Of a stretch of 49,159 nucleotides of DNA, positions 16,180-24,497 are shown in pieces. Position 1 is the stretch's first letter. Every line of letters starts with the position of its first letter. Location: NCBI RefSeq assembly GCF_002904295.1, contig NZ_PPHG01000065.1:1-49159 (forward strand). Direction: 5' to 3'. Below the pieces are notes generated by a model. The model was not told the origin of the DNA and made no database searches. It was given only the letters and a program-made list of their open reading frames with translations. The stretch comes from Amycolatopsis sp. CA-128772 (GTDB taxonomy: Bacteria; Actinomycetota; Actinomycetes; Mycobacteriales; Pseudonocardiaceae). The translations under genes and the position numbers were made by a program.

Positions 16180-17106
16180 TCAGTTCTTGGTGGCTCCGGC
16201 GAGCATTCCGGTGACCAGGAACCGTTGGGAGAAGAGGAAAACGACGAGCACGGGGGCGATCGCCACGAGCGTGGCCAGCGCCAGCACCGGACGTTCGACG
16301 GCGAGGCCGCCGGCCGTCGGGTTGAACTGCGGGACGTCGTTCAGCAGCGTCCCGAGGCCGACCTGGACCGGGAACTGGTCGCTCTCCGGCAGCATCACGT
16401 ACGGCAGGAAGTAGTTGGTCCAGTTGGCCACGAAGCTGAAGAAGCCGACCAGTGCGATCACCGGCATCGCCAGCGGCAGCGCGACCCGGCGGAACGCGCC
16501 GAACTCCGTGCAGCCGTCGAGCCGTGCGGCGTCCAGCAGCTCGTCCGGCACCGCGGTGGTGAAGTAGATGTAGGCGAGGTAGACGCCGAACGGGTAGAAC
16601 GCGTACGGCAGCACGATCGACCACATGGTGCCGATCAGGTGCGCGGTGTTGAGCTCCAGGAACAGCGGCACCACCAGGGTCGCGTTCGGCATCAGCATGA
16701 CGACCAGGGTGGTGACGAGCAGCGTGCGCCGGCCGGGGAACGCGGTCTTCGCCAGCGCGTACCCGGCGGGGATCGCCACGCCCAGCGTGATGGCCAGCGC
16801 GGCGAAGGAGTACAGCGCCGAGTTGCCCAGCCACCGGAACACCGCGTTGCCCTGGTACCCGGTCAGGGCGTCCCAGTTGGCGGCCAGTGCCCGCCACGAG
16901 CCGGCGGACAGCGGGTGGCCGTGCACGAGCTGGTCGTCGGTCTTCGTGGCGGCCAGCACCAGCCAGAGCACCGGCAGCACGAAGAACAGGAAGAACAGGG
17001 CGAGCACCAGACCGGGCACCGGGTTGGGCAGCCGGCGGCGGTGCCGCGGCTTCGCCGGGGCGGGCACGCGGGGCGGCGCGGGCGGCCGCTCGAGGTCAGT
17101 CCGCAT
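16180..17106 (-). CDS. carbohydrate ABC transporter permease (MalG-type)
   Basis: 308-residue inner-membrane permease. The ATG at 17106 overlaps the preceding permease stop by 11 bases. After a Pro/Arg-rich cytoplasmic start, six membrane segments can be read (from LVLALFFLFFVLPVLWLVL to VAIAPVLVVFLFSQ). The ATPase-coupling loop is ELLDAARLDGCTEFGAFRRV, close to the EAAxxDG consensus. It pairs with the permease at 17096-17968 and the lipoprotein at 17965. No ATPase subunit is encoded here; a shared MsiK-type ATPase elsewhere is usual for such actinomycete importers, which is inference. Confidence 0.93.
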   Translation of the reverse strand: MRTDLERPPAPPRVPAPAKPRHRRRLPNPVPGLVLALFFLFFVLPVLWLVLAATKTDDQLVHGHPLSAGSWRALAANWDALTGYQGNAVFRWLGNSALYSFAALAITLGVAIPAGYALAKTAFPGRRTLLVTTLVVMLMPNATLVVPLFLELNTAHLIGTMWSIVLPYAFYPFGVYLAYIYFTTAVPDELLDAARLDGCTEFGAFRRVALPLAMPVIALVGFFSFVANWTNYFLPYVMLPESDQFPVQVGLGTLLNDVPQFNPTAGGLAVERPVLALATLVAIAPVLVVFLFSQRFLVTGMLAGATKN

Positions 17107-17968
17107 CGAAGAACCTCGACCTCGTGACGAACACGGCCGCGACGATGAGGCTGACCACCAGCAGCTCGACCGAAACCGCCGCGGCGGTGCCGACGTCGTT
17201 GTTCTGGAAGGCGAAGTCGTAGGACAGCTGGTTGGGCGAGTAGTCCCGGCCGGCCACCCCGACACTGGCCTGGGTCAGCAGCTGGGGCTCGACGAACAGC
17301 TGGGTGCCCCCGGCGAAGGCCAGGATCACCATGTACACGATCCACCGCCGCAGCAACGGGATCTGGATTCGCCACGCGGTCTGCCACGCACCGGCGCCGT
17401 CGATCCGGGCCGCCTCGAGGACGTCCGGGGAGATGGTGTTCAACGCCCCGTACATGACGACGATCCAGCCGCCCGCCCCGGTCCAGAAGGCGATCAGGGT
17501 GAACAGCACCGGCAGGTGCTCCAGCGCGACCACCTGGCCGAAAGTTTCGAAACCCAGGGCCCGCAACAGGAACCCGGCCGGGCTGACCGCGGGGTCGAGC
17601 ATGAACAGCCAGACGAGCACGCTCGCCGCACCCGCCAGCGCGCCCGGCAGGTAGTAGAGGAACCGCAGGACCTTGCCGGCCGGGCGCGTGCCCAGGCGGT
17701 GCAGCAGCAGGGCCAGCCCGACCACGAACACCACCAGCGTCGTCAGCCAGCACAGCAGGTACACCCCGACGTGCGCGACGGCGGCCCCGAACCGGAAGTC
17801 CCGGGCCGCGGTCGCGAAGTTCGCGAACCCGGTGAAGTTCCCGCCCGCGTCGGAAAGCGCGAAGGAGATCGCGTAGCCCGTCGGCACGACGCCGAACGCG
17901 ATCAGCAGCACGACGTAGGCGGCGACGAAGCCGTAGCCCGCCCGGTGCCGGGCCGCCGGCGCGCTCAT
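17096..17968 (-). CDS. carbohydrate ABC transporter permease (MalF-type)
   Basis: 290-residue inner-membrane permease. The ATG at 17968 overlaps the stop of the binding-protein gene in an ATGA. Six hydrophobic segments run from YGFVAAYVVLLIAFGVVP to ELLVVSLIVAAVFV, and the coupling loop is DVLEAARIDGAGAWQTAW. It forms the membrane channel together with the next gene. The tight overlaps show co-translation with both neighbours. Confidence 0.93.
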   Translation of the reverse strand: MSAPAARHRAGYGFVAAYVVLLIAFGVVPTGYAISFALSDAGGNFTGFANFATAARDFRFGAAVAHVGVYLLCWLTTLVVFVVGLALLLHRLGTRPAGKVLRFLYYLPGALAGAASVLVWLFMLDPAVSPAGFLLRALGFETFGQVVALEHLPVLFTLIAFWTGAGGWIVVMYGALNTISPDVLEAARIDGAGAWQTAWRIQIPLLRRWIVYMVILAFAGGTQLFVEPQLLTQASVGVAGRDYSPNQLSYDFAFQNNDVGTAAAVSVELLVVSLIVAAVFVTRSRFFDAD

Positions 17969-19290
17969 GGCCCGGTGACCTGGTACCCGGTGGACCGGGC
18001 GTGGTCCACGATCGCGGTCTGCCACGCCGGGAGCAGCGACACGATGCTCTTGCCCGCGGTCAGGCCCGGGGTGACGGTGGCCGCCCAGATCGCCTCCTGG
18101 CTGAACTGCCCGTAGCCCCAGCCGGACCAGACCTGGCCGGCCGCGGCCTGCAGCGGCCCGGCGATGTCCCCGGCGTAGTAGCCGGACGACGCCTGGTTCG
18201 CCAGCCACGTTTTCGCGGCTGCGCGGTGCGCCGGGTAGCCCGGGGCGAGCTTGCCCTGGTAGTCGTCCGAAGTGGTCACCCAGACCAGGAAGTCCGCGGC
18301 CGCCTTGAGGTGGTGGCTGTGCGCCGAAAGCAGCCACGTCCCGCCGCCGACGTTGCCCACCGACGGCGCCGGGTCGCCGGGCCACTGCGGCATCGGGGCG
18401 ACCGCGATCTGCCCCTTCGGCGTCTTGAACGTGCCCTGGAACAGCGCGCCGCCGAACCAGGAGGGGCCGGGCATCAGCAGGATCTTGTCCGCGGAGTTCT
18501 TGTCGAAGTCCGAGCTGAACACGCTGCCCGCCGACATGCTGCCCGCCTGGACCAGCGAGTCCAGCAGCTGCGCCATCCGGGTGCAGTTCGGCTCGGTGGC
18601 GGTCACCGTGACGGCCTTCGGGCCGGTGATCCGGTTGGCGCCGCACTTGCTCGCCCACAGGTAGATCTCCGGCGTGAACGTGTCGCCCGCCGCGCCCACC
18701 AGGTAGCCCGGGTGCTCGGCGGCGACCTTCCGGCCCAGCGCCTCGTACTCCGGCCACGTCGCGGGCACCTGGTAGCCCCATTGCTTCAGCAGCGTCTGGT
18801 TGTACCAGAGGACGGTCTGGGAAAGGTCGTTGCGCAGGCAGTAGAGCGTGCCGTCCACCGTGCACGGGTCGTTGGCGCCCGGCGCCCACTGGTCCAAAGT
18901 GGACTTCGGGATCAGGTCCTTGTCCAGCGGCGCGGTGAAGCCGGCCTGCCGGGCCCAGGACACCTCGTTGTTCTGCGAGCTGAACACCACGTCCGGCCAG
19001 CCGTCGCCGGTCCGGTTGAACAGGCCGACCTTGGTCTGCAGGTAGTTCGAGCCGTTGGCGTCCCCGTCGTAGCTGACGATGTCGAGCTTCGCCTCGGGGT
19101 GCTGCTTCTGGTACAGCTGGGCGGCGGCCATCCGGGTGGAATCGACCCACACCGTCAGCGGGCCGTCGGTCTGCGGCGCCGGCGTGAAGCCGCTGCCGGC
19201 CGGTGTGGTGGTCCCGCCGCCCGCACACCCGGCGGCGACGGTTGCGGCGAGCACCCCGGCGAGGACGGCGGCGCGTTTCCTGCCCCTCAT
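17965..19290 (-). CDS. carbohydrate-binding lipoprotein of an ABC importer
   Basis: 441 residues from the ATG at 19290 (GGAG 6 bases upstream; a GTG at 19302 is less likely). The lipobox is LAATVAAGC, so the mature protein is anchored by lipid on Cys. The rest is a family 1 extracellular solute-binding protein: PLTVWVDSTRM, GDGWPDVVFSS, LYCLRNDLSQTVLWYNQ, KILLMPGPSW and NVGGGTWLLSAHS. It delivers an oligosaccharide, probably released by the secreted enzymes encoded further down the same unit, to the two permeases. A GntR-type operator lies 55 bases upstream. Confidence 0.93.
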   Translation of the reverse strand: MRGRKRAAVLAGVLAATVAAGCAGGGTTTPAGSGFTPAPQTDGPLTVWVDSTRMAAAQLYQKQHPEAKLDIVSYDGDANGSNYLQTKVGLFNRTGDGWPDVVFSSQNNEVSWARQAGFTAPLDKDLIPKSTLDQWAPGANDPCTVDGTLYCLRNDLSQTVLWYNQTLLKQWGYQVPATWPEYEALGRKVAAEHPGYLVGAAGDTFTPEIYLWASKCGANRITGPKAVTVTATEPNCTRMAQLLDSLVQAGSMSAGSVFSSDFDKNSADKILLMPGPSWFGGALFQGTFKTPKGQIAVAPMPQWPGDPAPSVGNVGGGTWLLSAHSHHLKAAADFLVWVTTSDDYQGKLAPGYPAHRAAAKTWLANQASSGYYAGDIAGPLQAAAGQVWSGWGYGQFSQEAIWAATVTPGLTAGKSIVSLLPAWQTAIVDHARSTGYQVTGP

Positions 19291-19344
19291 CAGCAACTCC
19301 ACTTCGTCGTGGCACCCGCCAGGGCAGGCGATTCCGGTGAAGGA

Positions 19345-19357
19345 TGAGTAAGACTCA
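19345..19357. promoter_or_regulatory. GntR operator, site 1 (importer side)
   Basis: TGAGTAAGACTCA, extended to a 15-base palindrome with outer A/T (ATGAGTAAGACTCAT, 19344-19358). The same arms TGAGT and ACTCA with a 3-base spacer occur at 19581, before the divergent GntR gene. This is the arrangement expected for a FadR-subfamily regulator controlling its neighbour and itself. Confidence 0.75.
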
Positions 19358-19532
19358 TTCGATCGGCCTGTACGACCGCGGTTTTCGACGGTTTCACTGC
19401 TGCGCCGGGGTTTTCGCGGTCCTGGCCCGGTGATCCATGAGAACAGCAGGGTCGCACGGCGTCAAGGACGTGCCTGCTCATTGGCCCGCTTGCCGCGCGC
19501 CGGATGTAACTTTCACGGTGCCGGAGCAAGGG

Positions 19533-19563
19533 TTGACCGACCGGCGGGCCCGCGAGGTAGGGT
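19533..19563 (+). promoter_or_regulatory. predicted promoter of the GntR gene
   Basis: TTGACC (19533-19538) and TAGGGT (19558-19563) are 19 bases apart. The GntR operator at 19581-19593 and the GTG start at 19598 follow, so the transcript would have a short leader that contains the operator. Confidence 0.4.
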
Positions 19564-19580
19564 GCTCAGCCGGTGACCGT

Positions 19581-19593
19581 TGAGTCATACTCA
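19581..19593. promoter_or_regulatory. GntR operator, site 2 (autoregulatory)
   Basis: TGAGTCATACTCA, a perfect 5-3-5 palindrome ending 4 bases before the GTG start of the GntR gene. It pairs with the site at 19345. Confidence 0.75.
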
Positions 19594-19597
19594 TCCG

Positions 19598-20341
19598 GTG
19601 ACCCGTGACGAGCAAGCCGCACCGCCTGCCCCGTACCGGCCCGGCTACGAAGTGGTGGCCGAGCAGATCCTGCAGCTGATCGCCGAGCTGGCCCTGCGGC
19701 CCGGTGACCGGATGCCGACGGAGAACGAGCTGGCGGCGCGGATGGGAAGCAGCCGGACCGTGGTGCGGGAGGCCGTCAAGATCCTTTCCGCGCTCGGGCG
19801 GGTGCGAGCGCACAAGGGGCGTGGGCTGTATGTCTCCGACGACGAGGGCATGCTCGGCGGGTCCCTCTGGGGCGCCTTCTTCCTGCCCGCCGATCTGGAC
19901 CACGTCTACATGCTCTTCGAGTTCCGCCGGATCCAGGAGACGGCCGCCAGCCGGCTGGCGGCGGCCAACGCGACCCCGGCCGAGCTGCGCGCGATCGAGG
20001 CCGCCGCCGAAACCTGCCGGCACGGGCACGTGAGCGGCGAGTCCATCCTGTTCGACCGCGGCGACGACGACTTCCACCTCGGGATCGCCGCCGCGTCGCA
20101 CAACCAGTTCCTCGTCGCCGCCGTGCGCGAAGCGCGCCGCCTGCAACGCCAGTCGAACATCATCGGCATGTCCGGCTCGATCGGCGGGCACGCGGCGGGC
20201 GCGATCGAAGAGCACACCGCGATCTTCCGGGCGATCCGCGACGGCGACCCCGACGCGGCGGCCCGGGCGGCCGCCACCCACCTCGACAACACCCTGGAGG
20301 ACTACCGGCGGGAGATCCAGCGGCGGCTCTTCGGCCAGTGA
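19598..20341 (+). CDS. GntR-family transcriptional regulator (FadR/FCD subfamily)
   Basis: 247 residues from the GTG at 19598; the alternative TTG at 19580 would place the operator inside the gene. The winged HTH is at the N-terminus: YEVVAEQILQLIAELALRPG, MPTENELAARMGSSRTVVRE and VKILSALGRVRAHKGRGLYV. The C-terminal part is an all-helical FCD ligand domain with the metal/ligand pattern DDDFHLGIAAASHN and later His residues (AAGAIEEHTAIFRAI, AATHLDNTLEDYRRE). It diverges from the importer unit and probably represses it and itself through TGAGTnnnACTCA. The effector is unknown, but a sugar acid or oligosaccharide product is plausible. Confidence 0.92.
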   Translation: MTRDEQAAPPAPYRPGYEVVAEQILQLIAELALRPGDRMPTENELAARMGSSRTVVREAVKILSALGRVRAHKGRGLYVSDDEGMLGGSLWGAFFLPADLDHVYMLFEFRRIQETAASRLAAANATPAELRAIEAAAETCRHGHVSGESILFDRGDDDFHLGIAAASHNQFLVAAVREARRLQRQSNIIGMSGSIGGHAAGAIEEHTAIFRAIRDGDPDAAARAAATHLDNTLEDYRREIQRRLFGQ

Positions 20342-20348
20342 GCGGGTT

Positions 20349-20367
20349 CCCGGAGCGCGGCTCCGGG
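20349..20367 (+). terminator. hairpin after the GntR gene
   Basis: CCCGGAGC (20349-20356), loop GCG, GCTCCGGG (20360-20367), starting 8 bases after the GntR stop. There is no T-run. Confidence 0.6.
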
Positions 20368-20643
20368 GCTCCGTGCTGCGCAGATTCCATTGTGGACCGG
20401 AGTGCCGGATTCGTTGCAGCTGAGTAAGTTTCACCTCCGGCCGAGTTGTCCGTCAGCCGGTCCCGCCGGGTGTTTTGCCTGTCCAGGCCCGGCTTTCGTA
20501 AATCTTCGGACCGGATTGTCCGTGCCGGTGGGAAAATTGCTCATTGACCACCGTGGCCGGTCGCTCCTATCTTGACTGGGTCCGTTCGGTTCGGTAGCCG
20601 GACGATTTCACCGCGTACCCACGTCCTCCTGAAAGCAGTGAAA
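20368..20643 (+). promoter_or_regulatory. regulatory gap with predicted CE1 promoter
   Basis: No gene is seen between the GntR terminator and the CE1 start. The region is less GC-rich than its surroundings. It contains TTGACC (20544-20549) and TATCTT (20568-20573) with an 18-base spacer, the best promoter candidate for the downstream esterase genes, about 70 bases before the CE1 start. Confidence 0.5.
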
Positions 20644-20657
20644 TGTGAGCGCTAACA
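20644..20657. promoter_or_regulatory. LacI-type operator overlapping the CE1 start
   Basis: TGTGAGCGCTAACA, with a central CG; the two 6-base arms match at 5 of 6 positions. It includes the GTG start codon at 20645. The related site lies before GH27 (6041). A repressor bound here would sit in the early transcribed region. Confidence 0.6.
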
Positions 20658-22009
20658 CCTCGCCGATGAGCCGCCTCGTCCGCGTCCTCCTCGCGGTGCT
20701 GCTGGTGCTGCCCCTGACGGCGCTGCTGACCGCCGGCCCGGCGGCGGCCGCCACGTTGACCCGGGTGACCGGCTTCGGGACCAACCCGACCAACCTCGGC
20801 ATGTACGTGTACGTGCCCGACAAGCTCGCCGCCAAGCCCGCCCTGCTCGTGCTGGTGCACTACTGCAGCGGCTCGGCGAGCGCGATCTTCAACGGCAACG
20901 GGCACGACTACGCGACGGCGGCCGACCGGTACGGGTTCATCGTCGTGGTGCCGGAAGCCACCCGCGACGGCCACTGCTTCGATGTCTCCACGAGGGCCGG
21001 GCTCACCCGCGACGGCGGCAGCGACTCCACCGGGATCATGGCGATGGTCGCCTGGACCCGCCAGCACTACCCGGTCGACCCGGCCCGGATCGTGGTCAGC
21101 GGCTTCTCCTCGGGCGCCATGATGACGAACGTCCTGGCCGCCGAGTACCCGGACGTCTTCTCCGCCGCTTCGGCGTTCTCCGGGGTGCCGGCAGGGTGCT
21201 TCGCGACGACGGACGGTTCGCTCTGGAACAGCCAGTGCGCCGGCGGGAACGTCGTCAGGTCCGCGCAGCAGTGGGCGGACCAGGCGCACGCGATGTACCC
21301 CGGTTACACCGGCGCCTACCCGCGGATGCAGCTCTGGCACGGGAACACCGACACCACGCTGGCGTACCCGAACTACGGCGAAGAGATCAAGCAGTGGACG
21401 GCCCTGCACTCGCTGACCCAGACACCGTCCTTCACCGACCACCCGCAGTCGTCCTGGACGCGCAACCGCTACGGCGACACCGGCACCCACGCCACCGTGG
21501 AAGGCATCACGATCGCCGGCACCGGGCACACCCTGCCGCAGGCCGGGATGCTCGCCTACGCCATCTCCTTCCTCGGCCTCGACGACAGCGGCGGGAATCC
21601 CACCCCGACGGGCGGCCCGGTGCGCTCGGTGGCCGCCGGGCGGTGCCTGGACGTTCCGGGTCAGTCGACGACCCAGGGCACCCGGCTGCAGGTCTGGGAC
21701 TGCCACGGCGGGACCAACCAGGTGTGGACCGCGACCACGGCCGGGGAACTGACCGTCTACTCCGGTGATGCGCGGCGCTGCCTCGACGCCGAAGGCGGCG
21801 CGACGAGCCCGGGCACCGCGGTGATCATCTGGGCCTGCCACGGCGGGGCCAACCAGAAGTGGCGTGGCAACGCCGACGGCAGCGTCACCGCTACGCAGTC
21901 GGGGCTGTGCCTCGAACTCCCGGCCGGCTCGACCGGCAACGGCACCGCGGTGCGGCTGGGGACCTGCACCGGCGGCCAGAACCAGAAGTGGACCGTCCCG
22001 GCCGCCTGA
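20645..22009 (+). CDS. secreted CE1/PHB-depolymerase-type esterase (acetylxylan esterase-like) with CBM13 domain
   Basis: 454 residues from the GTG at 20645 (GAAAG 9 bases upstream); an ATG at 20666 is possible but has no ribosome-binding site. The signal peptide ends near Ala36. The alpha/beta hydrolase domain begins ATLTRVTGFGTNPTNLGMY, the usual start of this esterase family. It has VSGFSSGAMM with Ser155 as nucleophile, the acid residue probably in HGNTDTT and the His in GTGHTLP. These enzymes deacetylate xylan or cleave related short esters. From about residue 320 a three-lobe ricin domain follows (CLDVPGQSTTQGT, CLDAEGGATSPGT, CLELPAGSTGNGT). It is the first gene of a run of three different esterases. 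Confidence 0.9.
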   Translation: MSANTSPMSRLVRVLLAVLLVLPLTALLTAGPAAAATLTRVTGFGTNPTNLGMYVYVPDKLAAKPALLVLVHYCSGSASAIFNGNGHDYATAADRYGFIVVVPEATRDGHCFDVSTRAGLTRDGGSDSTGIMAMVAWTRQHYPVDPARIVVSGFSSGAMMTNVLAAEYPDVFSAASAFSGVPAGCFATTDGSLWNSQCAGGNVVRSAQQWADQAHAMYPGYTGAYPRMQLWHGNTDTTLAYPNYGEEIKQWTALHSLTQTPSFTDHPQSSWTRNRYGDTGTHATVEGITIAGTGHTLPQAGMLAYAISFLGLDDSGGNPTPTGGPVRSVAAGRCLDVPGQSTTQGTRLQVWDCHGGTNQVWTATTAGELTVYSGDARRCLDAEGGATSPGTAVIIWACHGGANQKWRGNADGSVTATQSGLCLELPAGSTGNGTAVRLGTCTGGQNQKWTVPAA

Positions 22010-22039
22010 GTCGGCCCCCGCACGAGGAAGGACATCGAG

Positions 22040-23059
22040 ATGTGGCGACGTTTCCGCGGCGCGCTGGCCGTGCTCGGGGTCGTGCTGGGGCTGGCGCCCG
22101 TGTCGTCGGCGGTCGCCGCCGACAACCCGTACCAGCGCGGCCCGGATCCCACGCCGGCGAGCATCGCCGCCGACCACGGCCCGTTCGCCACCGCGCAGAC
22201 GACCATCCCGAAGGGCAACGGCCTCGGCGGCGGGATCGTCTACTACCCCACGGACACCAGCCAGGGGACGTTCGGCGCCATCGCCATCGCGCCCGGCTAC
22301 GGGACCGAGTGGCGCTGGTACGGGTGGCTCGGCCCCCGGCTGGCCTCCTTCGGCTTCGTCGTGGTCGGCATCGAGACCAACAGCCTGAGCGACTACGCCG
22401 ACGCACGCGCCGACCAGCTGCTGGCCGCGCTGGACTGGCTCGTGACGAGCAGCCCGGTGCGCGACCGCGTCGACCGGACCCGGCTCGCCGTCGGCGGCCA
22501 CTCGATGGGCGGCGGGGGCGCGCTCGTCGCGGCCACCCGGCGGCCGTCGCTGCGGAGCGCCGTCGGCATGGCGCCGTACGTTCCCGACGGGATCCTGCGC
22601 GGCACCTCGGTCCCCACGATCCTGTTCGGCGGCCAGGCCGACACCACGGTCACCCCGGCGTACCTGGCGAGCGCGTACGCCACGATCCCGGCCACCGTCC
22701 CGCGCGCCTACCCGGAAATCGCCGGAGAGGGCCACGGCTTCGCGGCCGGGGGCGGCGGCGGGAACTCGGGCGCCTTCGCCCGGGTGATGATGGTCTGGCT
22801 CAAGGTGTTCGTCGACGCCGACACGCGCTACCCGCCGTTCCTCTGCCCGACGTTGTCGAACACGAGCGGCATTTCGAAGTACCAGGCCAGCTGCCCGCTC
22901 GGGCCCGGCGGGACGATCCCGCCGCCGGATACGTCCCGGTTGGCCAATGCGAACGCCGGGCGGTGCCTGGACGCGTCCGGCGCCGGGACCGCCAACGGCA
23001 CCAAGGTGATTCTTTGGACCTGCAACCACGGGGCCAACCAGCAGTGGAACCGCACCTGA
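22040..23059 (+). CDS. PETase/cutinase-like polyester hydrolase with a single CBM13 lobe
   Basis: 339 residues from the ATG at 22040 (GAGGAAGGA upstream, 30 bases after CE1). A signal peptide ends near Ala27. The mature protein starts DNPYQRGPDPT, as bacterial cutinases and PET hydrolases do. It keeps their blocks: GGGIVYYPT, GTFGAIAIAPGY (Tyr87, oxyanion side), WLGPRLASFGFVVV, GGHSMGGGG (Ser155), GGQADTTV (Asp201), EGHGF (His232), VDADTRYPPFLCP and the C-terminal Cys pair. The Ser-Asp-His spacing of 46 and 31 equals that of Ideonella PETase (160/206/237). The clamp Trp (PETase 185) is Tyr180 here. The second PETase-specific disulfide is absent. The tail (about 298-339) is one ricin lobe, CLDASGAGTANGT to NQQWN. 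The natural substrate may be cutin, suberin or another plant ester. Confidence 0.88.
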   Translation: MWRRFRGALAVLGVVLGLAPVSSAVAADNPYQRGPDPTPASIAADHGPFATAQTTIPKGNGLGGGIVYYPTDTSQGTFGAIAIAPGYGTEWRWYGWLGPRLASFGFVVVGIETNSLSDYADARADQLLAALDWLVTSSPVRDRVDRTRLAVGGHSMGGGGALVAATRRPSLRSAVGMAPYVPDGILRGTSVPTILFGGQADTTVTPAYLASAYATIPATVPRAYPEIAGEGHGFAAGGGGGNSGAFARVMMVWLKVFVDADTRYPPFLCPTLSNTSGISKYQASCPLGPGGTIPPPDTSRLANANAGRCLDASGAGTANGTKVILWTCNHGANQQWNRT

Positions 23060-23114
23060 TTCACCCCCAACCCCTGGAGAACGACGATGTTCGAAGAGCA
23101 GAGGGAGCCACGTG

Positions 23115-24485
23115 ATGGTGAGGTATAAGGCCCTGTTCGCGGCCTTCGCGGCGGGGGCCCTCCTCGCGCTGGCCGGCCAAGTTCCCGCGCAGGCCGCCGG
23201 CACCGCGGCGGCGGCCCCGGCGACGGCGGCCGCGGGCACCGCGGGCTGCGGGAAGGCACCCGGGCTGGCGAGCGGCAGCCACACGATCTCCAGCGGCGGC
23301 CAGAACCGCAGCTACATCCTGCGGGTGCCGAACAACTACGACAACAACCACTCCTACCGGCTCTTCGTCGGCCTGCACTGGCGCGGCGGCACGGCCAACG
23401 ACGTCGACTCGGGCGGGACCGACGGCTACAACTGGTCCTACTACGGCCTCCGCCGGCTGGCCGACAACGCCGGCAACAACACCATCTTCGTGGCGCCGCA
23501 GGGCAACGGCAACGGCTGGGCCAACCCGGGCGGCCAGGACATCACCTTCATCGACGACCTGCTGCGCCAGCTCGAAGGAGCCCTGTGCGTCGACACCTCG
23601 CAGGTCTTCGCCGGCGGCTTCAGCTACGGCGCCGCCATGAGCTACGCCCTCGCCTGCGCCCGGCCGACGGTGTTCCGCGCGGTCGCCGTCTACTCCGGCG
23701 CGAACCTCAGCGGGTGCAACGGCGGCACCCAGCCCGTGGCGTACATCGGGATGCACGGCATCGGCGACAACGTCCTGCCCATCGCGTCCGGGCGCTCGCT
23801 GCGCGACCAGTTCGTCCGGAACAACGGCTGCACCCCGCAGAACCCGCCGGAACCCGCCGCCGGCAGCCACACCCACATCGTGACGACCTACTCCGGCTGC
23901 CGCGCCGGGTACCCGGTGGTCTGGGCCGCCTTCGACGGCGGGCACGACCCCGGCCCGCGCGACGGCTGCACCTGCAGCGGCTGGCAGACCTGGACCTCGG
24001 GCGAGGTGTGGAAGTTCATCACCCAGTTCGACTCCTCCACCCAGCCGCCGAACCCGCCGGTCCAGACCGGCGTCAACTACAAGCTGGTGGCCCAGCACAG
24101 CAGCAAGCTCGTGGGCATCACCGGCGCGTCCACTGCGGCCGGGGCGCTCATCGAGCAGGAATCCGCCAACGGCGGGCTGGGCCAGCAGTTCGACTTCGTG
24201 GACTCCGGTGACGGCTACTACCGCGTCCGGGCCCGCAACAGCGGACTGGTGCTGCAGGCCGCGAACGCCGGCAGCGGCGCGGACATCAGCCAGCAGGCCG
24301 ACACCGATTCGACCGCCGAGCAGTGGCGGGTGGTCGACCAGGGCAGCGGCGCGGTCAGCTTGGTTAACCGGTTAAGCGGCTTGGCCCTGGACGTGTGGGG
24401 AGTCTCGACCGCCGACGGCGCCCGGATCTCCCAGTGGACGTTCACCGGCAACCCCAACCAGCGGTTCCAGCTCCAGCGCGCCTGA
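23115..24485 (+). CDS. secreted feruloyl esterase (CE1, LpqC-like) with ricin-like domain
   Basis: 456 residues from the ATG at 23115, with GGGAG 7 bases upstream; the GTG at 23112 is the alternative. After the signal peptide and an Ala-rich stretch, the catalytic domain begins GCGKAPGLASGSHTI and RSYILRVPNNYDNN, which is characteristic of secreted feruloyl esterases. The nucleophile is Ser170 in AGGFSYGAAM, and the catalytic His is probably in DGGHDPGPRDG. It frees ferulate from arabinose side chains of xylan, which fits the GH54 arabinofuranosidases nearby. Residues from about 320 form a ricin-like beta-trefoil of the same type as in the GH29 protein. A TTA leucine codon, very rare in such genomes, is at 24372-24374. 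Confidence 0.92.
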   Translation: MVRYKALFAAFAAGALLALAGQVPAQAAGTAAAAPATAAAGTAGCGKAPGLASGSHTISSGGQNRSYILRVPNNYDNNHSYRLFVGLHWRGGTANDVDSGGTDGYNWSYYGLRRLADNAGNNTIFVAPQGNGNGWANPGGQDITFIDDLLRQLEGALCVDTSQVFAGGFSYGAAMSYALACARPTVFRAVAVYSGANLSGCNGGTQPVAYIGMHGIGDNVLPIASGRSLRDQFVRNNGCTPQNPPEPAAGSHTHIVTTYSGCRAGYPVVWAAFDGGHDPGPRDGCTCSGWQTWTSGEVWKFITQFDSSTQPPNPPVQTGVNYKLVAQHSSKLVGITGASTAAGALIEQESANGGLGQQFDFVDSGDGYYRVRARNSGLVLQAANAGSGADISQQADTDSTAEQWRVVDQGSGAVSLVNRLSGLALDVWGVSTADGARISQWTFTGNPNQRFQLQRA

Positions 24486-24497
24486 ACCCGGACCGGG

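Noticed and set aside
20567..23284. 905-codon minus-strand open frame across the three esterase genes
   Set aside because: It runs antisense to three well-supported secreted esterases and has the Arg/Val/Gly composition of GC-rich shadow frames.
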